A stretch of DNA of 64,000 nucleotides from Streptomyces griseofuscus (lineage in GTDB: Bacteria; Actinomycetota; Actinomycetes; Streptomycetales; Streptomycetaceae). Made by a program: the position numbers and the translations under genes. The notes below the pieces were generated by a model, which was given only the letters and a program-made list of their open reading frames with translations, was not told where the DNA came from and searched no databases. The stretch's first letter is position 1. Each line of letters opens with the position of its first letter. The DNA is taken from assembly GCF_014673495.1 (NCBI RefSeq), contig NZ_CP051006.1:1054001-1118000 (forward strand). The letters run 5' to 3'. Shown here piece after piece: positions 1-9,752 of this stretch.

Positions 1-666
1 GTAGCGGTGGTCCCGGTGGGTGCCGTCCGGTTCGACGACCCGCACGGTGGCCGGGGGGAGCTTGCGCACCCCCGCCAGCACGGTGCGGGGCGCGGCCACG
101 GTCGCGTGCCAGCTGAGGTACTGGTGCAGGGCGGCCGGGTCCAGCGAGGTGTCGACGTCGCCGGCCGCGAGCAGCGCGGGCAGCGAGGAGGCGAAGCGCA
201 GCCGCCCGGGGGTCCGCGCCAGGTAGAGGGGCTTGATGCCGAGCCGGTCGCGGATCAGGATCAGCCGGCCGGTCCGGTGTTCGACCAGGGCGACGGCGAA
301 CATGCCGTGGAAGTGGTCGACGCAGGCGGTGCCCCACTGCCGGTACGCCGCAAGGACGACCTCGGTGTCGGACGTGGACCGGAACCGGTGCCCGAGGGCG
401 ACCAGCTCCGCCCGCAGCTCCCGGTAGTTGTAGATGCAACCGTTGAAGACGCCGGTGACCTCTCCGGTGGTGTCGGTCAGGGGCTGGGCCCCGCGCTCGG
501 AGAGGTCGATGATCTTCAGACGGCGGTGCCCCAGGGCCACGGCGTCCCGCGTCCAGACCCCCTGCCCGTCGGGGCCGCGGGGGGCGAGCCGGTCGCTCAT
601 CCGCTCCACCGCCGCCAGATCGGGCCGCGTCCCGTCGAAGCGCATCTCCCCGCTCAGGCCGCACAT
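1..666 (-). CDS. N-acetylglutaminylglutamine amidotransferase, N-terminal part (cut by window edge)
   Basis: Glutamine amidotransferase (class II)/asparagine synthase family. The 222 visible residues are the glutaminase half. They start MCGLSGEMRF, so the nucleophile Cys2 is exposed after Met removal, followed by RGPDGQG, GHRRLKIIDLSERGAQP, FNGCIYNYRELR and RDRLGIKPLYL. The GCIYNY and SERGAQP forms match the branch that makes the osmolyte N-acetylglutaminylglutamine amide better than general AsnB. The ATG is preceded by GGGGAGGTGG. The synthetase domain lies outside the window, so that assignment rests on the N-terminus alone. The neighbouring YbdK-type ligase gene on the same strand fits a peptide or amide osmolyte or thiol locus. 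Confidence 0.8.
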   Translation of the reverse strand, partial: MCGLSGEMRFDGTRPDLAAVERMSDRLAPRGPDGQGVWTRDAVALGHRRLKIIDLSERGAQPLTDTTGEVTGVFNGCIYNYRELRAELVALGHRFRSTSDTEVVLAAYRQWGTACVDHFHGMFAVALVEHRTGRLILIRDRLGIKPLYLARTPGRLRFASSLPALLAAGDVDTSLDPAALHQYLSWHATVAAPRTVLAGVRKLPPATVRVVEPDGTHRDHRY

Positions 667-880
667 CCGCGACCACCTCCCCGGTGCGCGTAGGGGTCGC
701 GCGGCGGGCGCGGCGAGTACGGCAAGTGCGGCGGTGAGGTGCGCGGGAGGCCGCGCACCGGCATGTGGCCGGGACTGGTCGACACGGGGATGTCTCTCCT
801 TCGCGACAAGGGGTGTCCGGGTGGTACCGACGTTCTATGTGTGCCCTCTCGCGTCCTCTCTCTGCGCTCCTGCGTCCTCT

Positions 881-924
881 TTCTGTGCTCCGGTGCGGTG
901 TGGCTTCTGTGCTCCGGTGCGGTG
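881..924. repeat. Two 20-bp perfect direct repeats in an intergenic region
   Basis: TTCTGTGCTCCGGTGCGGTG occurs at 881-900 and again at 905-924, separated by 4 bp. It lies in the 276-bp gap between the end of the ligase gene and the start of the amidotransferase gene. It could be a regulatory repeat or simple slippage; nothing else is recognisable in the gap. Confidence 0.6.
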
Positions 925-942
925 CGGCCCGGACCGCTGCGG

Positions 943-2094
943 CTACGCGGCGGCCTGCCCCGGCGAGGCGACGCGGTGGGCGGGTGCGGTGCGCCGTGGG
1001 CGCGGGCGCTCCTCGCCCCGGGTCTCCGCGATCGCCAGATCCGTGCACGCCAGCAGGTCGTCGTGGTGGGCCGTACGACGGATGCGGTGGGCGGCGCTGC
1101 CGTCCGCGAGCGCGCGTTCGGCCAGGTCCCGGACGGTGGGCCAGTCCCCGGCGGCCTCCAGCGCCGGGCGCACCCTGCCCAGCAGGCCCCGGACGACCTC
1201 GGCCGCGGGCGCCTCGCGCCGGGTGCCGGGGTCGATCAGGGCACCCTCCAGGCCCGACCGCGCGGCCCGCCAGGCGGCCGCGCGCAGCCATTCGTGCCGG
1301 CCCGGGCAGGCGGGTGGCTCCGCCGCCGCCAGTCGCGCGCGGGCGTCGGTCACCAGGGCGCGGAAGAGCCCGGCGATCAGTACCACCGTCTCGGCGCGGG
1401 GGCAGGCGTCGCAGATGCGCAGTTCAAGGGTCTGCTGGTGGGCGGAGGGCCGGATGTCGTAGTAGATCATTCCCACGTCGCTGATGACGCCGGAACGGAC
1501 CAGGCCCTGCACCACCGCGTCGTACTCGGCGGCGTCGGCGAAACAGCCGGGCGGGCCCGCGGTGGGCCAGCGCTGCCAGACCATGGTCCGCCAGCTGGCG
1601 TACCCGGTGTCGGTGTTCGCCCAGAAGGGGGAACTGGCGGAGAGGGCCAGCAGCGCGTGCAGCCACGGGGACACCTCGCACATGACGCGTACGGCCAGGT
1701 CCCGGTCGGGTACGTCGACGTGGACATGGGTCCCGCAGATCAGCTGCTCGTCGGCGACCAGGCGGTAGTCGTCGACCATACGGCGATATCGGCGCCCGGG
1801 GGTGGGGCGGGTGTCCTCGGCGCGGGCCAGCGGCACGGTACCCGCGGCCACGACGGCCAGTCCGTGTGCGGTCGCCCCGGCATCGAGCCGGCGCCTGGCG
1901 CCGGTCACATCGTCGTACAGGTCGGCGAGAGTCTCATGCACACCACTGTTCGTCTCCACGGCAGCCTGCTGCAACTCGGTCGTGAAGGTGTGTTCGGGGA
2001 GACCCTTCAGCACGGCATCGGCCCGCGGGGCGAGTCGGCCCGTCTCCACCTCGACGATGTGGAATTCCTCTTCCACTCCGATACGAACGGTCAC
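943..2094 (-). CDS. Carboxylate-amine ligase, YbdK/glutamate-cysteine ligase family 2
   Basis: A 383-aa protein of the GCS2 fold. Family members join glutamate to an amine or cysteine with ATP. Diagnostic stretches are VRIGVEEEFHIVE at the N-terminus, GTHVHVDVPD, a WANTDTGYASWR segment and the LELRICDACP motif. The open frame continues upstream, but I chose the GTG at 2092-2094 because it follows AGGAGA and gives the standard MTVRIGVEEEF start. In some actinomycetes such genes sit beside class-II amidotransferases, as here, so the substrate may belong to the same small-peptide pathway. The exact substrate cannot be told from sequence. Confidence 0.85.
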   Translation of the reverse strand: MTVRIGVEEEFHIVEVETGRLAPRADAVLKGLPEHTFTTELQQAAVETNSGVHETLADLYDDVTGARRRLDAGATAHGLAVVAAGTVPLARAEDTRPTPGRRYRRMVDDYRLVADEQLICGTHVHVDVPDRDLAVRVMCEVSPWLHALLALSASSPFWANTDTGYASWRTMVWQRWPTAGPPGCFADAAEYDAVVQGLVRSGVISDVGMIYYDIRPSAHQQTLELRICDACPRAETVVLIAGLFRALVTDARARLAAAEPPACPGRHEWLRAAAWRAARSGLEGALIDPGTRREAPAAEVVRGLLGRVRPALEAAGDWPTVRDLAERALADGSAAHRIRRTAHHDDLLACTDLAIAETRGEERPRPRRTAPAHRVASPGQAAA

Positions 2095-2361
2095 GCGCTC
2101 TCCTAGGTGACGGCCGAACGCCGGCAACCGCGCCCGGAAGCCGCCCCGCCCCATCAGTCCCCCGGAGGCGAGTTGTGCCCCGACTTCCCACGAAACCCAT
2201 TGCTAAGCGTCCGGCCCCGGCGGCGGGCGCCGTACCGGCGGTCCGAACCCCTCCGGGTTGCCCGTACGGGCCGCTCATACTGCCCCTTCGTACCTGGCGC
2301 CGACGCTCGCGAACACGTATCCAGAAAGAAGATGATCAACACACCTTGGAGGAGAGACCCC

Positions 2362-4470
2362 TTGCGCGATCACGAGGACGCCAAAGCCACCGGGATCGGC
2401 AGGGACCGTACCTCTTCCCGCAGAGCGGACCCCGCCCCGGCCGCGCAGCCGGCCGGGCTGCTCGGGCTCCAGGCCGCGGTCGGCAACGCGGCGGTCGTCC
2501 AGATGCTGCGCCGGGCCGGTGGGGGCGAGGTGCAGAGGTCCGCGGTCCACGACGTCCTGCGCGCCGGGGGCCGGCCGCTGGACGAGGGCGTGCGGACCGA
2601 CATGGAGGCGCGGCTTGGCGCGGACTTCTCCGACGTCCGGGTGCACAGTGACGCCCGGGCCCGGGCGTCCGCGGCCGCCATGGGGGCGCGTGCCTACACC
2701 TCGGGCAACCACATCGTGATCGGCGACGGCGGCGGGGACCGCCACACCCTCGCGCACGAGCTCACCCATGTCATCCAGCAGCGTCGAGGACCGGTCGCGG
2801 GCACGGAGACGGGCGACGGACTGCGGGTGTCCGATCCGTCGGACCGCTTCGAACGGGAGGCGGAGGCGACCGCGCACCGGGTCCTGCGCGGATCACCGGC
2901 CGGCGCGGCGGCGCACGGACCGGCGGACGCCTCCGGGGCGACGCCTGCGGGGCGGCCGTCGGTCCAGCGGCTGCTGGTGCTCGGGCAGAAGGGCGAGGCG
3001 AAGGCGGCGGAGCCCGCGTACGCGGAGATACGGGCGGAGCTCACGGATCCGGAGCTGATCAGCGCCTGGGAGGACACGAAGAACAAGCCGGCGATCATGA
3101 AGGTGCTCGACGAGTGGATCACGGCTCCGAAGCAGTCCACGCCCCAGGCCACCGCGAAGAGCGAGCGCGGCCCCCGGGACGCGCTCGCCCGCTCCTACGC
3201 GACGATGGACGAGGCGGCCTCCGCCGTGCTGGACCGGGTCAACGCCCTGCCGGTCGCCGACGTGGAGAAGGCGATCTCCGACGACGTGGCGGTCGACGCG
3301 AAGATCAAGGAGGTGCTGGCCGGATTCGTCGCGAACTCCCTGCGGCCGTGGCTCGGGAAGCAGCGGACGCAGGTGACAAAACTGGAGGACATGCTCTCGA
3401 AGACCGTGGCGGAACTGGCGTCGGTGCGACGGCTCTACCTGCCGTACATCGAGTTCGGCGAGAAGACGCTGGACGGGATCCTCAGCAACCCCGATGCGCA
3501 GGGCTTCGCCACGCTCATCAGTGCCATCCATGACATCGCCGAGATCCTCTACGACATCAAGGAACTCGAACAGCATGTCACGGTCTCCGAGGAGCAGTTC
3601 AAGGGATACGTGCTCAAGGACGGGGCGAAGCTCGCGGGGCCGCGGAACTCGCCCGCCTGGGCGCTCGGTGACGGGGCGGGCGCGTCGGGCGGGAGCGTCG
3701 ACGATCTGGAGCGGACGCCGGTCCCCAACACGTTCCGGGGGGCGATGGCGACACCGAACCAGCGCAACGACCAGGTGCGGACCGCCGGCCACCTCGGCTA
3801 CCCGGTGTCGCTGGGGCCCTCGCGGACGACGGGCAAGCTGATGAAGCTGGCCGACACGACCGGCGCCGACCCGGCGGTCAAGGAGGCCATCGCCTACTCG
3901 CTGCTGGCCCTGTGGTACACGGACTACCGGCGCGACCTCACGGACATCCACCGCTACCACTTCGTGATGGACATGGCGGCCAACTTCGGTGTCGCCTACG
4001 ACCCTTACAAGGCGCCGCGCAATCCGGCGACGGGCCAGGACTACTCCCAGCTGATCGCCGACACGCTCGACCGGTTCCGCAAGAACCACGAGGAGGAGTC
4101 GGCGCGGTACTGGAAGAAGGCCGAGGAGCTGAAACTCGATCCGCCCGCGATTCCCGGTCCGGTCAACGGGCCGTCGGCGGGTGAGCAGTCCGCCCAGGCG
4201 GTGGAGGAGGCGGCGCCCGCGTGGAAGACCGACCCGGTCGCACGGGCCGTGATGGCGGCGCTCAAGGCCGCGCCCAAGTTCCGGATCCCGGGCGAGAAGC
4301 ACGACGCGGTCGACCGACTCCGGCTCACCGAGGAGCAGTTCGACGCGGCGTTCACCCTCCTGACGTCGAAGGACCACGTGGGGAACAAGCCGCTGGTGCA
4401 GATCGACCGCATGGGCCTGGTGCTCACCAACCCCGGTAAGGCGGCGGCCAAGAAGGCGACGGACCTGTGA
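2362..4470 (+). CDS. DUF4157 (eCIS core-type) protein with a large C-terminal region
   Basis: A 702-aa protein. Residues ~20-190 form a DUF4157 module: GLQAAVGNAAVVQMLRR, then ADFSDVRVHSD, ARAYTSGNHIVIGDG, and the zincin-like HELTH motif (His132, Glu133, His136) followed by VIQQ. DUF4157 proteins are often cargo or accessory proteins of extracellular contractile injection systems. The ~500-residue C-terminal part is mostly charged and helical and matches nothing I recognise. I chose TTG 2362 because GGAGGAG lies 9-14 bases upstream and the protein then starts MRDHEDAK, like relatives; ATG 2332 is an alternative. No sheath, tube or baseplate genes are in this window, so it is an orphan here. 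Confidence 0.75.
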   Translation: MRDHEDAKATGIGRDRTSSRRADPAPAAQPAGLLGLQAAVGNAAVVQMLRRAGGGEVQRSAVHDVLRAGGRPLDEGVRTDMEARLGADFSDVRVHSDARARASAAAMGARAYTSGNHIVIGDGGGDRHTLAHELTHVIQQRRGPVAGTETGDGLRVSDPSDRFEREAEATAHRVLRGSPAGAAAHGPADASGATPAGRPSVQRLLVLGQKGEAKAAEPAYAEIRAELTDPELISAWEDTKNKPAIMKVLDEWITAPKQSTPQATAKSERGPRDALARSYATMDEAASAVLDRVNALPVADVEKAISDDVAVDAKIKEVLAGFVANSLRPWLGKQRTQVTKLEDMLSKTVAELASVRRLYLPYIEFGEKTLDGILSNPDAQGFATLISAIHDIAEILYDIKELEQHVTVSEEQFKGYVLKDGAKLAGPRNSPAWALGDGAGASGGSVDDLERTPVPNTFRGAMATPNQRNDQVRTAGHLGYPVSLGPSRTTGKLMKLADTTGADPAVKEAIAYSLLALWYTDYRRDLTDIHRYHFVMDMAANFGVAYDPYKAPRNPATGQDYSQLIADTLDRFRKNHEEESARYWKKAEELKLDPPAIPGPVNGPSAGEQSAQAVEEAAPAWKTDPVARAVMAALKAAPKFRIPGEKHDAVDRLRLTEEQFDAAFTLLTSKDHVGNKPLVQIDRMGLVLTNPGKAAAKKATDL

Positions 4471-4488
4471 CCTCGCGGACGTCCCACG

Positions 4489-4530
4489 AGGCGCCCGGCG
4501 GCCGGTGAACGGACCGGCCGCCGGGCGCCT
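4489..4530. terminator. Bidirectional hairpin terminator
   Basis: An 18-bp perfect stem (4489-4506 with 4513-4530) and a 6-base loop lie between the convergent DUF4157 and lipoprotein genes. There is no long T-run, as is common in Streptomyces terminators. Confidence 0.8.
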
Positions 4531-4536
4531 TCGCGC

Positions 4537-5322
4537 TTACGCGGACGGGCCGTCCGCCAGTGTCAGGAATTTGCCGAAGACACCCGGGTCGAACAGGAGC
4601 CCATCGGACTCGACCGGGATCTGATACCCGTTCACCACGGCCGTCGGTGTGCCCGGCCCGGCGTGCCCGCCGCCGCGGCCGGCGGCGGCGTAGGCGCTCT
4701 CGGCGGAGTCCACGAAGCCCCGGTACTTCATCGACCTCACCGCGGCGTCGAAGGAGGGGCTCCGCAACCCCTTGACCTTGCCCGCCAGTTGCAGCAGGCG
4801 CGCGTCGGTGAACCCGTCCACCTCCTCGGCGGGCTGGTTCTGGTAGAGGACGGCGTGGTACTCGACGAACTTCCCCCTCTCCAGGGCCGCGCGCAGCGCG
4901 TTGACCGCCTTCTTCGACCCGTCTCCGCCCAGCCGCGGGTCCAGGAACGACGCCATCGTGTACTCGACCTTGGCCTTGTGCCGCAGCACCCACTCGGTCA
5001 GGACCGGGCCCCCGCCCGAGGTCTCGAATTCCTTGCAGACCGGGCAACGCGGGTCCCCGTAGAGGCGCACGGTCATCCTCGCCCCGGGGTCGCCCACCAG
5101 AACCGTCGAGCGGTCCGGCTCCACCTTCTCGGGCACGTCGGCAAGCCCGGGGTACGCTGCCTCGGTCCGGCTCGCCGAACCGGCGCCGCCACTCCCCTGC
5201 CGCGGCCCGCCGCCGTCCGCGGCTCCCTGGTGTCCCGGCCCGCAACTCACCACGGCCGCACCGAGCAAACCGCTTGCCACGACCGCCGTCAGCCGTCTGT
5301 GCGCACGCTTCATCCGCATCAT
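4537..5322 (-). CDS. DsbA-like thioredoxin-fold lipoprotein
   Basis: A 261-aa exported thiol-disulfide oxidoreductase candidate. The N-terminus has basic residues, a hydrophobic stretch and a lipobox AVVSC (Cys27), predicting a membrane-anchored lipoprotein. The thioredoxin-4 type fold carries a CPVC active site (Cys93, Cys96) after VRLYGDPR, and the usual cis-Pro region is near GTPTAVVNGYQI. This family oxidises or isomerises disulfides of secreted proteins. Three ATGs cluster at the 5' end (5322, 5319, 5313); AGGGGGG lies just upstream, so one of the two internal starts may be the real one. It is convergent with the DUF4157 gene and divergent from the DUF4230 gene. Confidence 0.85.
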   Translation of the reverse strand: MMRMKRAHRRLTAVVASGLLGAAVVSCGPGHQGAADGGGPRQGSGGAGSASRTEAAYPGLADVPEKVEPDRSTVLVGDPGARMTVRLYGDPRCPVCKEFETSGGGPVLTEWVLRHKAKVEYTMASFLDPRLGGDGSKKAVNALRAALERGKFVEYHAVLYQNQPAEEVDGFTDARLLQLAGKVKGLRSPSFDAAVRSMKYRGFVDSAESAYAAAGRGGGHAGPGTPTAVVNGYQIPVESDGLLFDPGVFGKFLTLADGPSA

Positions 5323-5481
5323 GCCCCCCTGTGATTCTGGAAAAGGGGAGAGTAGGCCATCGGCCGCCGGTCGGCGCGGCCGGGGGCCCGCCGCCCGGGG
5401 CCGGGGCGGTTCCCGCTGTCAAATCGGGGGTCTGTTACGGGCTTTGGGGGGCATCCGGACAGCAGGAAGGAGGGGTGCCGG

Positions 5482-6141
5482 ATGTCGACCGACCTCAGGC
5501 GGCCGCCCCGACGGATGCCCGGCTGGGCGAAGGCGGTGGCCGCCCTCGTGGTGGTGCTCGCGGTGCTGTTCGCCGGGATCAGGCTGGCCGTGCTCCCGGG
5601 CGTCAAGGATCTGCTCGGCACCGAGACGCACGACCGCTCGGGTCCCGCTCTCCTCAAGTCCATCGACGACATGAGCCGTTACGACGCGGCCTCGGGCAAC
5701 TTCCAGGTGGTCGTCGACCTGGAGAAGGACGCCAAGTACCTGCCGGACGCCCTGCGCGGCACCCGCACGCTGTACGTGGGCGCCGGCACCGTGGAGGCGT
5801 ACGTGGACCTCGGCCGGGTCGGCGAGAAGGACGTGACGGTGAACAAGGACCGTACGTCGGCCACCTTGCGGCTCCCGCACGCACGACTGGGCAAGCCGGC
5901 CCTGGACGCCGACCACTCCTACGCCGTCTCCAAGCAGCGCGGACTGCTCGACCGCCTGGGCGACCTGTTCTCGGACAACCCCGACAGCGAGCACGCCGTA
6001 CAGAAGCTCGCCGTGTCCCGTATCGGCGAGGCGGCCAAGGGCAGCGGACTGACCGCGCGGGCCGAGAGCAACACCACGGACATGCTGGAGGGTCTGCTGC
6101 ACTCCCTCGGATTCAAGGACGTGCACGTCACCTACGGGTGA
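5482..6141 (+). CDS. DUF4230 family membrane-anchored protein
   Basis: A 219-aa protein with one N-terminal membrane helix (residues ~13-35, WAKAVAALVVVLAVLFAGI) and an extracytoplasmic domain typical of DUF4230. Recognisable pieces are SGNFQVVVDLEKDAKYLP, GTVEAYVDLG and ARLGKPALDADHSY. The molecular function of the family is unknown. The start ATG follows GGAAGGAGGGGTGCCGG. The VanZ-like gene begins 40 bp downstream on the same strand, so the two are probably co-transcribed. Confidence 0.8.
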   Translation: MSTDLRRPPRRMPGWAKAVAALVVVLAVLFAGIRLAVLPGVKDLLGTETHDRSGPALLKSIDDMSRYDAASGNFQVVVDLEKDAKYLPDALRGTRTLYVGAGTVEAYVDLGRVGEKDVTVNKDRTSATLRLPHARLGKPALDADHSYAVSKQRGLLDRLGDLFSDNPDSEHAVQKLAVSRIGEAAKGSGLTARAESNTTDMLEGLLHSLGFKDVHVTYG

Positions 6142-6181
6142 ACCGCCCGCCGTTTCAGGGTCGTTGACGACTGGAGGACCG

Positions 6182-6817
6182 ATGACCCGCACCGCTCTGT
6201 TCTCACGCACCGCCTCGACCGGCCGCGCGTCACGGACGAGTCGCCTCGCGAAGGCGCGGGCGCGCTGGAGCGGCGGGAGGTTCCGGCGCGCGAAGGCGGA
6301 CCGCACGCGTGAGGCCCCCGAGGTGGAGCGCGCCGAAGCGGCAAAGCCCGTGCGCCGTCGGCACGTTCTTCCCCTGCCGGTCCGGATGCTGGCGATGCTG
6401 TGCGCCTTCGTCCTCATGGTGGGCTTCGCCGTCGTCCTGGCCAAGCTCACCCTGGAGCCGTCCCCGGCCTCGGTCTCCTTGGTGCACAGCAATCTGCATC
6501 CGGGCCGCTCCATCAGGGCCTATCTGGACCAGCCCGAACTGCGGGACACCGTCAAGCAGATCGGCGGCAACATCCTGCTGGGTGTGCCGTTCGGGATCCT
6601 GGTGCCGGTACTCGCGCCGGGCGCCCGGGGCATCTGGCGGGTACTGCTGCTGACCGCGACCGTGATGCTGCTGGTGGAGATGGCCCAGGGCGCCCTGGTC
6701 ACCGGACGGGCCTTCGACGTGGACGATGTCATCCTCAACACGTCCGGCGCGCTGCTCGGTTACCTCTTGGTGGGCCGCAAGCTGGGGCGGGTGCACGATC
6801 GCCGCGAGAGCGTCTGA
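6182..6817 (+). CDS. VanZ-family integral membrane protein
   Basis: A 211-aa protein with a long basic N-terminal tail (~60 residues) and about four membrane segments. The family signature is present: ILLGVPFGILVPVLAP, then the helix ending VEMAQG, and FDVDDVILNTSGALLGYLL. VanZ proteins are linked to glycopeptide (teicoplanin) resistance and cell-surface phenotypes, but the biochemical role is unclear. The ATG at 6182 is preceded by GGAGG; an ATG 18 bases earlier is less likely. Confidence 0.8.
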   Translation: MTRTALFSRTASTGRASRTSRLAKARARWSGGRFRRAKADRTREAPEVERAEAAKPVRRRHVLPLPVRMLAMLCAFVLMVGFAVVLAKLTLEPSPASVSLVHSNLHPGRSIRAYLDQPELRDTVKQIGGNILLGVPFGILVPVLAPGARGIWRVLLLTATVMLLVEMAQGALVTGRAFDVDDVILNTSGALLGYLLVGRKLGRVHDRRESV

Positions 6818-6869
6818 CCGGACGCGTCATCTCCCGTACGCCCAGGACGCCCACAGCCTGGCGTAGGCA

Positions 6870-7905
6870 GTTCGTCGGGCGGTCTCTGTTCGACCACCCG
6901 GCCGTTCTCCATCACCACCACGACCGCGGTCCGGCCCTCGGTCACCGCCAGGGCGGCCCGGTCGAGGGACCGCGCCATGTGACGGCGAGCGTGGCTGCGG
7001 GTCGCTCGTCCGACGCCTCCCGGCACGCGAGCCGGAGGTTGTCGGCCACCGTCCCGGGGAAGAGGTGGTGCTCCTGGGTGACCAGTACGATCCTGCGGTT
7101 CCCGGGCGCGCCCGGGCGGGCGAGGCCGGCCGTGGGGATGCCGTCGAGTGTGACGCCGCCCGCGTACGGCGTGCGCATCCCGGCGATCAGGCTCGCCGGC
7201 GTGGACTTGCCCGAGCCGGTCGCGCCGACGACGGCAGCCGCTGCCCGGCGCGGAGGTCGAGGTCGATGCCGTGCAGTACATCGGGGCCGTCCCCGTAACG
7301 GTAGCGGACACCACGCACGGCGATCCCCTCCGCCGGTCGGCCGGGCGACACCTCCGGGCGCCCTTCGGACACCGGCGCACCCAGGGTGACGCCGACGCGC
7401 AGGGTGCTCACCGGGTCGAACAGCCCGACGAAGAGGAGGGCCGCCGTGGTCGCGGCCCCGACATCGGCGTGCCCGGAGTGGACCAGGCCCAGGCCACGAG
7501 GAGGACCGCGCTCAGACCGGTGAACTCGGCGATGTTGAGCCGCCCGTAGAAGCGGGGGGGCCGCGCGGGTCGCCCGGAACTCGTACGACATCGCCGCCGC
7601 GGATGCCTCCTCTACGCGGGGCGTACCGGCCCGGTCCGAGGCGCAGGGCGCGCAGGGTGGGCAGGGCGGTGAACGCGCCGAGCGGTGCCGAGGCGCGGCG
7701 GCCCTCGGCGGTGCGGCCGGCCGCGTAGAGCGGCTGCGAGTTGCGCCAACCGCCGGTCCAGCGCGGCAAGTCCGGCGAGCGCGGCGAGAATGCTGAGCGC
7801 CGCCGCGGCGGAGTCGCCGAGGGCTCCGGAGGCGGCGTCCGGGATCCGTCCGGCGATCTGGACGGCAAGGCCCGTCGGCGGGAAGGGCAGCGGAGCCAAC
7901 TACGT
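6870..7905 (-). pseudogene. Decayed ABC exporter (fused membrane and ATPase) gene
   Basis: No single frame is open, but pieces of one ABC transporter half are readable on the minus strand across three frames. In order: a membrane part (GLAVQIAGRIPDAASGAL, ~7860; AAAMSYEFRATRAAPP, ~7590), the ATPase start (GVRYRYGDGPDVLHGIDLDL, ~7290), a Walker A region broken by a frameshift near 7230, GGVTLDGIPTAGLARPG (~7130) and the Q-loop piece TQEHHLFPGTVADNL (~7070). The signature/Walker B segment appears deleted, and a tail AVVVVMENGRVVEQ (~6910) follows. Several indels and an internal deletion make function very unlikely. Confidence 0.75.
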
Positions 7906-7919
7906 CAACGTCGCGCCGT

Positions 7920-8204
7920 GCCGACATCGACTACGAGCAGTTCGCCGCGCTCAAGCCGGGTCTGATCGGCGGCGTCGATACGCCCTACCTCTCCACGGCG
8001 TACAAGAGGCCGTCGGCCATCGCGCAGACGTACGACGACGGGATCGCCGCGGTGCGCAAGATCCTCGGCGCGAACCTGGAGCTACCGTCCGCCAGGAAGC
8101 ACCGGGCGGTCGGCACCCCCGACTTCCTGCCCCGCTCGTACAGCGACGCCGTGGACGTGGCCGACCGCATCGAGAGCGTGCTGCGGGGCAGGCAGGCCGG
8201 CTGA
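7920..8204 (+). pseudogene. C-terminal fragment of an unrecognised protein
   Basis: From 7920 an open plus-strand reading of 94 codons begins without a credible start (ADIDYEQFAALKPGLIGGVD) and ends at TGA 8202-8204 with RIESVLRGRQAG. The residue composition looks coding, and AALKPGLIGG faintly recalls iron-siderophore binding proteins, but I cannot assign a family. It abuts the ABC exporter remnant and runs towards the catalase gene. I read it as the 3' end of a gene whose 5' part was lost. Confidence 0.4.
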
Positions 8205-8231
8205 GTCGGGGGGCCGCCCGGCCCGGGTGTT

Positions 8232-9752
8232 TCAGGCCTTGTGCTGCATGGAACTCCGTGCCGGGTTGCCCTGTTCGGCGGCCTTGAAGTCCTTCTCGCC
8301 CGCCTTGGCCCGGACGCCGTCGGCGATGCGCTTGCCGATGGTCTCGTCGATGTGCGACCAGTACGCGAAGGCACGTTCGAGGACGGGCTCGGTCACCCCG
8401 TTGAGGAGGTGTCCGACCACATTGTCCACCAGCCGGTCACGGGCGGCATCGTCCATGACCTCGCGCACCAGCGTTCCGGGCTGCCCCCAGTCGTCGTCCT
8501 CGGGGTGGGAGACGTAGGCCGCGCGGGTGATCTCACCGTCGGCCGTCCAGCTGGGCGGCGACCCGTAACGCTCGGTGTCCGCCGCGGGGCCGCCCTTGGA
8601 GTTCGGGGCGTAGACGGGGTCGGTCGTGTTCCGGTACGCCATCGCGCCGTCCTTGGAGTAGGAGTGGACGTCGACGACGGGGGCGTTCACCGGCAGTTGC
8701 TGGTAGTTGGCGCCGATGCGGTGGCGGTGGGCGTCCGCGTAGGAGAACAGCCGGGCCAGCAGCATGCGGTCCGGGCTCGGTCCGATGCCGGGGACGAAGT
8801 TGTTGGGCTGGAACGCGGCCTGCTCGATCTGGGCGTGGTTGTCCGTGGGGTTGCGGTCGAGCGTCATACGGCCGACCGGGATGAGCGGGTAGTCACCGTG
8901 CGGCCACACCTTGGTGAGGTCGAACGGGTTGAACCGGTAGCCCGGCGCCTCGTCGTACGGCATCACCTGCACGTACAGACTCCAGCTGGGGAAGTCACCG
9001 TCCCGGATGTGCTCGAAGAGGTCCCGCGTGTGGTAGTCCGTGTCGGCCGCGGCCATCTGGTCGGCCTCGTGCTGGGTGAAGAACTCGATGCCCTGATCGG
9101 TCTTGAAGTGGTACTTCACCCAGAACCGCTCGCCGGCGGCGTTGATCCACATGTAGGCGTGTGAGGTGTACCCGTTCATGTGGCGCCAGGTCCGCGGGAT
9201 GCCCCGGTCCCCCATCAGCCAGGTCACCTGGTGGGCCGACTCCGGTGAGAGCGTCCAGAAGTCCCACTGCATGTCGTGATCGCGCAGGTTGTTGTCGGCG
9301 CGGCGCTTCTGGGAGCGGATGAAGTGCTGGAACTTCATCGGGTCCTTCACGAAGAACACCGGCGTGTTGTTGCCGACCATGTCGTAGTTGCCCTCGCTGG
9401 TGTAGAACTTCACCGCGAAGCCGCGCGGGTCACGCCAGGTGTCCGGGCTGCCGCGCTCACCGGCGACGGTCGAGAAGCGGACGACCAGGTCGGTACGGGT
9501 ACCGGGCTGGAACAGGGCCGCCTTCGTGTACGCGCTGACATCACCCGTCACCTCGAAGTGACCGAAGGCACCGCTCCCCTTGGCGTGCGGCTGACGCTCC
9601 GGGATCCGCTCCCGGTTGAACTGCGCCATCTGCTCGATCAGATAGGCGTCCTGCAACAGGATCGGTCCCCCGGGGCCCACGGTGAGCGAGTGCTCATCGC
9701 TCTCGACCGGCGCTCCGGAATCGCTGGTGGTGGCGGGTCGGATCTCCGTCAT
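8232..9752 (-). CDS. Monofunctional haem catalase
   Basis: A 506-aa catalase converting hydrogen peroxide to water and oxygen in the cytoplasm. Conserved features are [21 protein letters not shown] with catalytic His56, [12 protein letters not shown] with catalytic Asn128, [22 protein letters not shown], and the haem-proximal [17 protein letters not shown] with the ligand Tyr. The length fits the small-subunit clade. The frame stays open far upstream, but the ATG at 9750-9752 starting MTEIRPATT is preceded by GAAAGG and matches family starts. No adjacent Fur-type regulator gene is visible. Confidence 0.95.
   Translation of the reverse strand: MTEIRPATTSDSGAPVESDEHSLTVGPGGPILLQDAYLIEQMAQFNRERIPERQPHAKGSGAFGHFEVTGDVSAYTKAALFQPGTRTDLVVRFSTVAGERGSPDTWRDPRGFAVKFYTSEGNYDMVGNNTPVFFVKDPMKFQHFIRSQKRRADNNLRDHDMQWDFWTLSPESAHQVTWLMGDRGIPRTWRHMNGYTSHAYMWINAAGERFWVKYHFKTDQGIEFFTQHEADQMAAADTDYHTRDLFEHIRDGDFPSWSLYVQVMPYDEAPGYRFNPFDLTKVWPHGDYPLIPVGRMTLDRNPTDNHAQIEQAAFQPNNFVPGIGPSPDRMLLARLFSYADAHRHRIGANYQQLPVNAPVVDVHSYSKDGAMAYRNTTDPVYAPNSKGGPAADTERYGSPPSWTADGEITRAAYVSHPEDDDWGQPGTLVREVMDDAARDRLVDNVVGHLLNGVTEPVLERAFAYWSHIDETIGKRIADGVRAKAGEKDFKAAEQGNPARSSMQHKA

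Noticed and set aside
943..2106. Long plus-strand ORF of 455 codons opposite the YbdK-type ligase gene
   Set aside because: GC-rich antisense shadow; no family motifs, while the minus strand gives a clear GCS2 protein.
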